Below, piece by piece: positions 26,401 through 32,400 of a DNA stretch of 64,000 bases. A program made the position numbers and the translations under genes. Numbering within the stretch: position 1 is the first letter of the stretch; every line of letters begins with the position of its first letter. Under the pieces are notes generated by a model. That model made no database searches. It was not told the origin of the DNA and saw only the letters and a program-made list of their open reading frames with translations. The DNA lies in NCBI RefSeq assembly GCF_027595985.1, contig NC_073302.1, positions 407,132,503-407,196,502 of the forward strand. The letters run 5' to 3'. The DNA is from Sorex araneus. Taxonomy: Eukaryota; Chordata; Mammalia; Eulipotyphla; Soricidae.

Positions 26401-29400
26401 ATTACTCCTGGCGGTGCTTGGGGGACCATATGGGATGCCGGGGATCGAACCCAGGTTGGCCGCGTGCAAGGCAAATGCCCTACCCACTGTGCTATTGCTC
26501 CGGCCCCCATCAGGGTTCAATTCTGATCAGAGAGCCACAAACACTGAGGACCACTTGGCAGGGCTCAACCCCTGACTTCTAAGTTATAACTGAATAGTTT
26601 AATATCTTTTAAAAATAGAAATAAAAATATTAGAATTCTGTTTGATTCTCAAGGTCATAACTTAGGTACCAGTTTTTTTTTTTAATTGACAGTGTAATAG
26701 ACATGGTAATTTTGCAGAAATGACATAGCCTCTGGATAAAAAGGCAAAGGAAGTAAAATAATTAAAACCATTTTGGAAATTACTCTACCTAATATTAAAG
26801 TTTTCAATAAGCAATAAAGTTTACAATAAATAAGAGTGTTCTATTGGTGAAGCAGTAGAATGATGGATCAGTGCAATAAAAAAGGAATTCACACAAATAT
26901 GCCTGGCTGATTTTCAAGGTGTAAAGTCAATTCAATAGAGAATGATTAGCATTTTCAGTAAATGGGTGCTGGAATATCTCTAGGGGAAATAAAGAATTAC
27001 AGCTAGATTTTCACACCTTACACAATTTTTTTCTTTTTGGGTCACACCCAGTGATGCACAGGGGTTACTCCTGGCTCTGCACTCAGGAATTACTCCTGGC
27101 GGTGCTCGGTGGACCATATGAGATGCTGGGAATCAAACATGGGTCAGCCGCGTGCAAGGCAAATGCCCTACCCGCTCCAGCCCCATCTATATACAAATAT
27201 TAACCTGAAAAAATCGTGGATATAAATGTAAAAATATCAAACCACTAAGCTATTAAAACACATAGAAGAAAATCTTGGGGACTGAAGTTTACATGAAGAA
27301 TTTGTAGAATTGACAAGAACATGCACTGTAAAATACCACTGGGGACTAGGGAGATAGCGCAAAGAGCTGGGAGCCATGCTTTGCACTCAATGGTTCAGAG
27401 TCCTATGCACAGCACTTCTGGAAATGAGAATAGCCCCTGAGAACGTCCAGTTGTGGGGTAACAGAGAAGGAAGGCAGGAAATAAAGAAGAAAAAATGGAA
27501 AAATTGGTAAAATTGTACCTCATTAAAAGAAATTTTTTTTCCCAAGAAAGTACTGTGAAAGGGAACCACAGACTGGAGGAGGATAACTGCAAAGCATATA
27601 TCTGTCAATGATCTACAAAAAAACTCTCAAAACTTAATCTTTAGAAAACCGAATCCAACTAAAAAGTGCCAAGCAGCATGAATAAACATTTTACTGAAAA
27701 GATGGAATATCATGGACCAGAGCAATAGTACCATGGGTAGGTTATTTGCCTTGCACATGGCTGACTGGGTTCAATACCCAGCATCCCACATGGCCCCATG
27801 AGCATTGGTAAGAGTAATTCCTGAGTTCAGAGCCAGGAATAATCCCTGAGCATTGCCAGGTGTGGCCTCATCACTCCCCCACCCCCCGCCACAAAATAGA
27901 TGGAAAGTCATTCCCTAAAAAGATGAAAAGATGTTCAACATCATTGGTTAGTAGGGAACTGTAAATAAAAACCACAATGACATATCACTAGCTACCTATC
28001 AGAATGGCTAGAATGCAAATAATGATAAACCAGATGCTGGCGAGATTATGGTGAAATAGGATCACCAATACACTTCTAGTGGGAATATCAAATGAAACAA
28101 GGGAGCAATAAGAAATATCATAATTTTGTATATGGGGACCAGAGAGATAGTATGGCTGGTAGGGCATTTCTCTTGCATGTGGCTGACCTAATTTTGATCC
28201 CCAGCACCACCTATGGTCCCCTGAGCCTGGCCAGGAGTGATCCCTGACCTCAGATTCAAAAGTAATCCCTGAAAGTCACTGAGTTTGATCAAAAAATATA
28301 AAAATAAGCAATCAATCCAGAAATTGCAAGCTGGAGACATGATTCAAGTGGTGATAGAGGACATATTTTGCATGTGATGAAGACCCCGAATTCAGTCCCT
28401 TGCTCCTCTTAGTGTCCAGCACCACCAGGTACAGTACCTATAACAATAAAAAAATCTAGTCATTATACTCCTAGGTATTTATTCCAAGCAACTAAATTTA
28501 TGTTGATGAAAATTCAGTATATGAATCTATAGCATGTAGCACTGTAGCACTGTCGTCCCATTGTTCATCAATTTGCTCAAGCCGGCACCAGTAATGTCTC
28601 CATTGTGGACTTGTCACTGTTTTTGGCATATCAAATATGCCACATGTAGCTTGCCAGGCTCTGGTGTGCAGGTGGTATACTCTTGGTAGCTTGCCAGGCT
28701 CTTTAAGAGGGGCGGAGGAATCGAACCTGGGTCGGCTGCATGCAAGGCAAATGCCCTACCCGCTGTGCTATTGCTTCCAGTCCATTCTATAGCATATTTG
28801 TTTGAAATAGCTCTAAACTGAAAACATAGACACCCTTCAATGGCAAATGGTTAAACAAAGTGAGGCACAATGACACCATGCATTGGTACTTAGGAATAAA
28901 TTCATGATAGGCAACAACTTGCATGAATCTTAATTTGGGTAATTTTTTTAAAAAGTCAATCTAATAGGTTACATACTACATAATTTAATTTCTTGAAAGA
29001 AATAGATTAGTAGCTATCAGGAGTTAGAGGGATAAGATTGCATGTAAAAAAGTACTAGGGTGGGACTGGAGTGATAGTAATGGATAGGGTGCTTGCCTTA
29101 TACACAGCCGATCCGGGTTGAATTCTCAGAACCACATATGAGTCTGCCAGAAATGATCCCTAAGTGCAGAGCTAAGAGTAAGCCCTGAGCATAGCTGGGT
29201 GTAGCCCAAAAACAACAATGAGAAAAGTTCTAGGGAGCCTTGAGGTGTTTTAACTTGGCAATGGTCACATGAATCTATATGGGTAATATAAGTGCACAGA
29301 GTTAAACGTTTGCACCCAAACACAAGAATGAGTGCATGTAAAACTGGTGAAATTTGACTAAGACAAGGAAGTTCAATAAAGATCAAATTCCTTGTTGCGA

Positions 29401-32400
29401 TGCTGTGTGATATTTATGCTAGATGTTCTTTTCTTTTCTTTTCTTTTCTTTTCTTTTCTTTTCTTTTCTTTTCTTTTCTTTTTTGGGGTCACACCCAGCA
29501 ATGCACAGGGGTTACTCCTGGCTCTGCACTCAGGAATTACTCTTGGTAGTGCTCAAGGGACCGCATGGGATGCTGGGAATCGAACCCGGGTCGGCCGCGT
29601 GCAAGGCAAATGTCCTACCCACTGTGCTATGTCTCCAGCCCCGCTAGATGTTACTTTCTACCAAGAGAAAGACAAAGGATAGATAGGATCTCTATTATTT
29701 CTTACTAACCTTATTAAACCTGCAACTATTGCAAAAGAAGAGCAAACACCTAAACAGTTGTTTCACTTTGAAAAATCATGCCATGAACTTCTAAGTCAAG
29801 GATGTCCCACACTAAAATAACACATAGAGCATGTTCCAAATTTTTTTCTTATGCTTTTTTTCCTTGAGATTTATAACCAGACCTGATTTCAGTAGGAGGT
29901 GTAAAAGGGATGAGACTATAATGAAAGAGGATTTTAATCCTTTGAAACAAGTCTGGTTTCTCTTGTTTTCTTGTTCGCAAACCTATGTTTGTTGTTTGGT
30001 TTATTGTTTCTTATGTTTGCATTTTGGGACACAGCCAGCAGTCCTTAGGGGCAATTAGGAGCTCAGAGCTCAGGTTCCAGTCTTGGTTGTACTCATAGGA
30101 CCCTATGGTGCTAGGGATCAAACCTGGGGCATCCCGAGTGTCAAGCATATGCTCCAAAGTGCTATCTTGAGCTCCAAAGTAAAAATGTTTTCCCTTGGAA
30201 TTGAATTCTTTTAATTTTTTTCTTTTTGGGTCACACTGGGCAATACACAGGGGTTACTCCTGGCTCATGCACTCAGTAATTATTCCTGGAAGTGTTCGGG
30301 GGGCCATATGGGATGCTGGGAATCGAACCTGGGTCAGCTTCATGCAAGGCAAATGCCCTACCTGCTGTTCTATCTTTCCAGCCCCCAGAATGGAATTCTT
30401 AAATTTTACTTCCACCTCCAATTTTATTAATTAATAAAAGATAATATTCTCTTTTTATTTGTTTTATTTGGGGATCCACATCCTTGATGATCAGGACTTA
30501 CTCCTGGCTCTGCGCTCAGGGATCAGGGTTAGCCCTCTGCAAGGCAAGTGCCTTAATCCCTGAATAATCTCTCTGGCCCCAAGATAATGTTTTCTTGAGT
30601 ATACATCCTCTATATAAAATATATTCTAAGTTTGTCATTTTGTGATTATTAGCAGGCATTAAAAGTACTTAGAGGATTTAAATTCCATAGTTAACATAAA
30701 TTCTACAACTTTATTTTTATAAATTATAATTCTACAACATAACTTATTTTTTCTAATAAGTTGCCATATACAAGTTTGAACAGGGAATTTTCCTGTTATC
30801 AGTCTCACTGAAAAATTATTAGTGCGTCACAGTGACTCAATAAAATAAAAATTAAAAAAAGATTATGACTCAAGCAGAGGAACAACTTTTTTTTTTTTTT
30901 TTGCTTTTTGGGTCACATTTGGAGATGCACAGGGTTTACTCCTGGCTTTGCACTCAGAAATTACTCCTGGAGGTGCTCAGGGGACCATACGGGATTCTGG
31001 GAATTGAACCCGGCTCAGCCTTGTGCAAGGCAAATACCCTACCCGCTGTGCTATTGCTCCAGCCCACAACTTTCTTTTTCTTTAAGAGATATATGTGAAG
31101 AAAGATAATGTCATTGTATTTTGTATTTTATTGTTCAATAATCTTAGATGGCTAAGATTTTCCTTTTATTTTCCTTTTATTTACCCCCAGATCTCCCTTA
31201 AAATAGGCATTTAGGAAAAATATCTAATTTGAAGTTTGGTTCTAGTAGACAGACTTTTCAAAAAGAGGTCAGGTATGGGGCCAGACCTATAATACAGCAT
31301 ATAGGGTGCTTGCTTTGCACGCAACCATGTAGGCATGTGACCATGGTTAGATCTCTGGCATCCCATATTGTCCCTGAGCACAGATCCAGAACCAGGAGTA
31401 AGCCCTGAGCACTTCCAGGTGTGTGTGTGTATGTGTGTGTGTATTTGTGTTTGTGTTGAGGGGGGAGAGGGGGAATTAACAAGGTCAGGTATAAAATCTC
31501 AGTTAATGTTACATGTGGATTAACTATGACTTCCCTTCCAGGGATTTGTTCTTTCAGACAAGTTCTATCCTGAATTCTTTTATTGGAATTGTTGCCTTAG
31601 AGATTTAACATGTTTTTAAACCTGACTTGGCCAAACATGTTTTGATCAGGTGTAGATTTTTTTTTCAGAAATAAAAATGCTTCAAGATTAGGGGAATTTA
31701 ACTCCTATTCAATATCATAAGAGTAAATGTGAAATTCTGGTCTTAAACACTTGGCAAAAAACGTAGCTAAAGCATAAGTTGCTAAAGCTTCATGTCTGAA
31801 CATAGACTCAGCAATATCCTTCCTGTGTTGAAGATGTAGTCACACTACAACAGATTGGAATTACAATTCATATGTTCTTCAAACTGACATACAATTTAAA
31901 TATTAATTATTACTAAACTGAATTGAATACATATGGTCATTTAGAGAAAATGCATAGCACTTTTTTTTATAAAGTGAGAAATAATTTTGTAGAACTAAAG
32001 TGTGGAATGAAAGTTCTCTACTTAGTCATTTTGTATATTCTTATTATTGTTAAAATTCTCTTAAACATATGTGGTTTTTTATTTCTTTTTGGTTTGGGGG
32101 ACACACCTGGCTGTGCTCAGGGATTATTTTTGGTTCTGTGCTCAAGGGGTCACACCTGGCACTACTTGGGGGACCATATGTGGTGCTAGGGATAGAAACC
32201 ACATCAGCTATATGTTAGGCAAATACCCTACCTGCTGTACTATCTCTCTGGCTTCAGTGAGCTTTTCACACACACAGACATTATGGTTCACTTCAGAGTT
32301 TTGGATGCTATAAATTTTGGGATTCACACATTATTTAGTAAGAAAACACATAAAATGCACGTAGACAAGGTTTCCTCTTGATTTCCAGTTCACAAACTTG

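Larger units (their letters stand above)
26760..29040 (+). mobile_element. Old L1 broken up by nested SINEs
   Basis: Ordered, degenerate L1 ORF2 pieces: TTTTCAGTAAATGGGTGCTG (about 26950), AAACCACTAAGCTATTAAAA (27240), AAAGATGTTCAACATCATTG (27930), CTCCTAGGTATTTATTCC (28470) and CATAGACACCCTTCAATGGC (28825). Between them lie SINEs at 27022, 27340, 27712, 28132, 28325 and 28536. The order of pieces follows a normal L1 in plus orientation. Confidence 0.75.
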
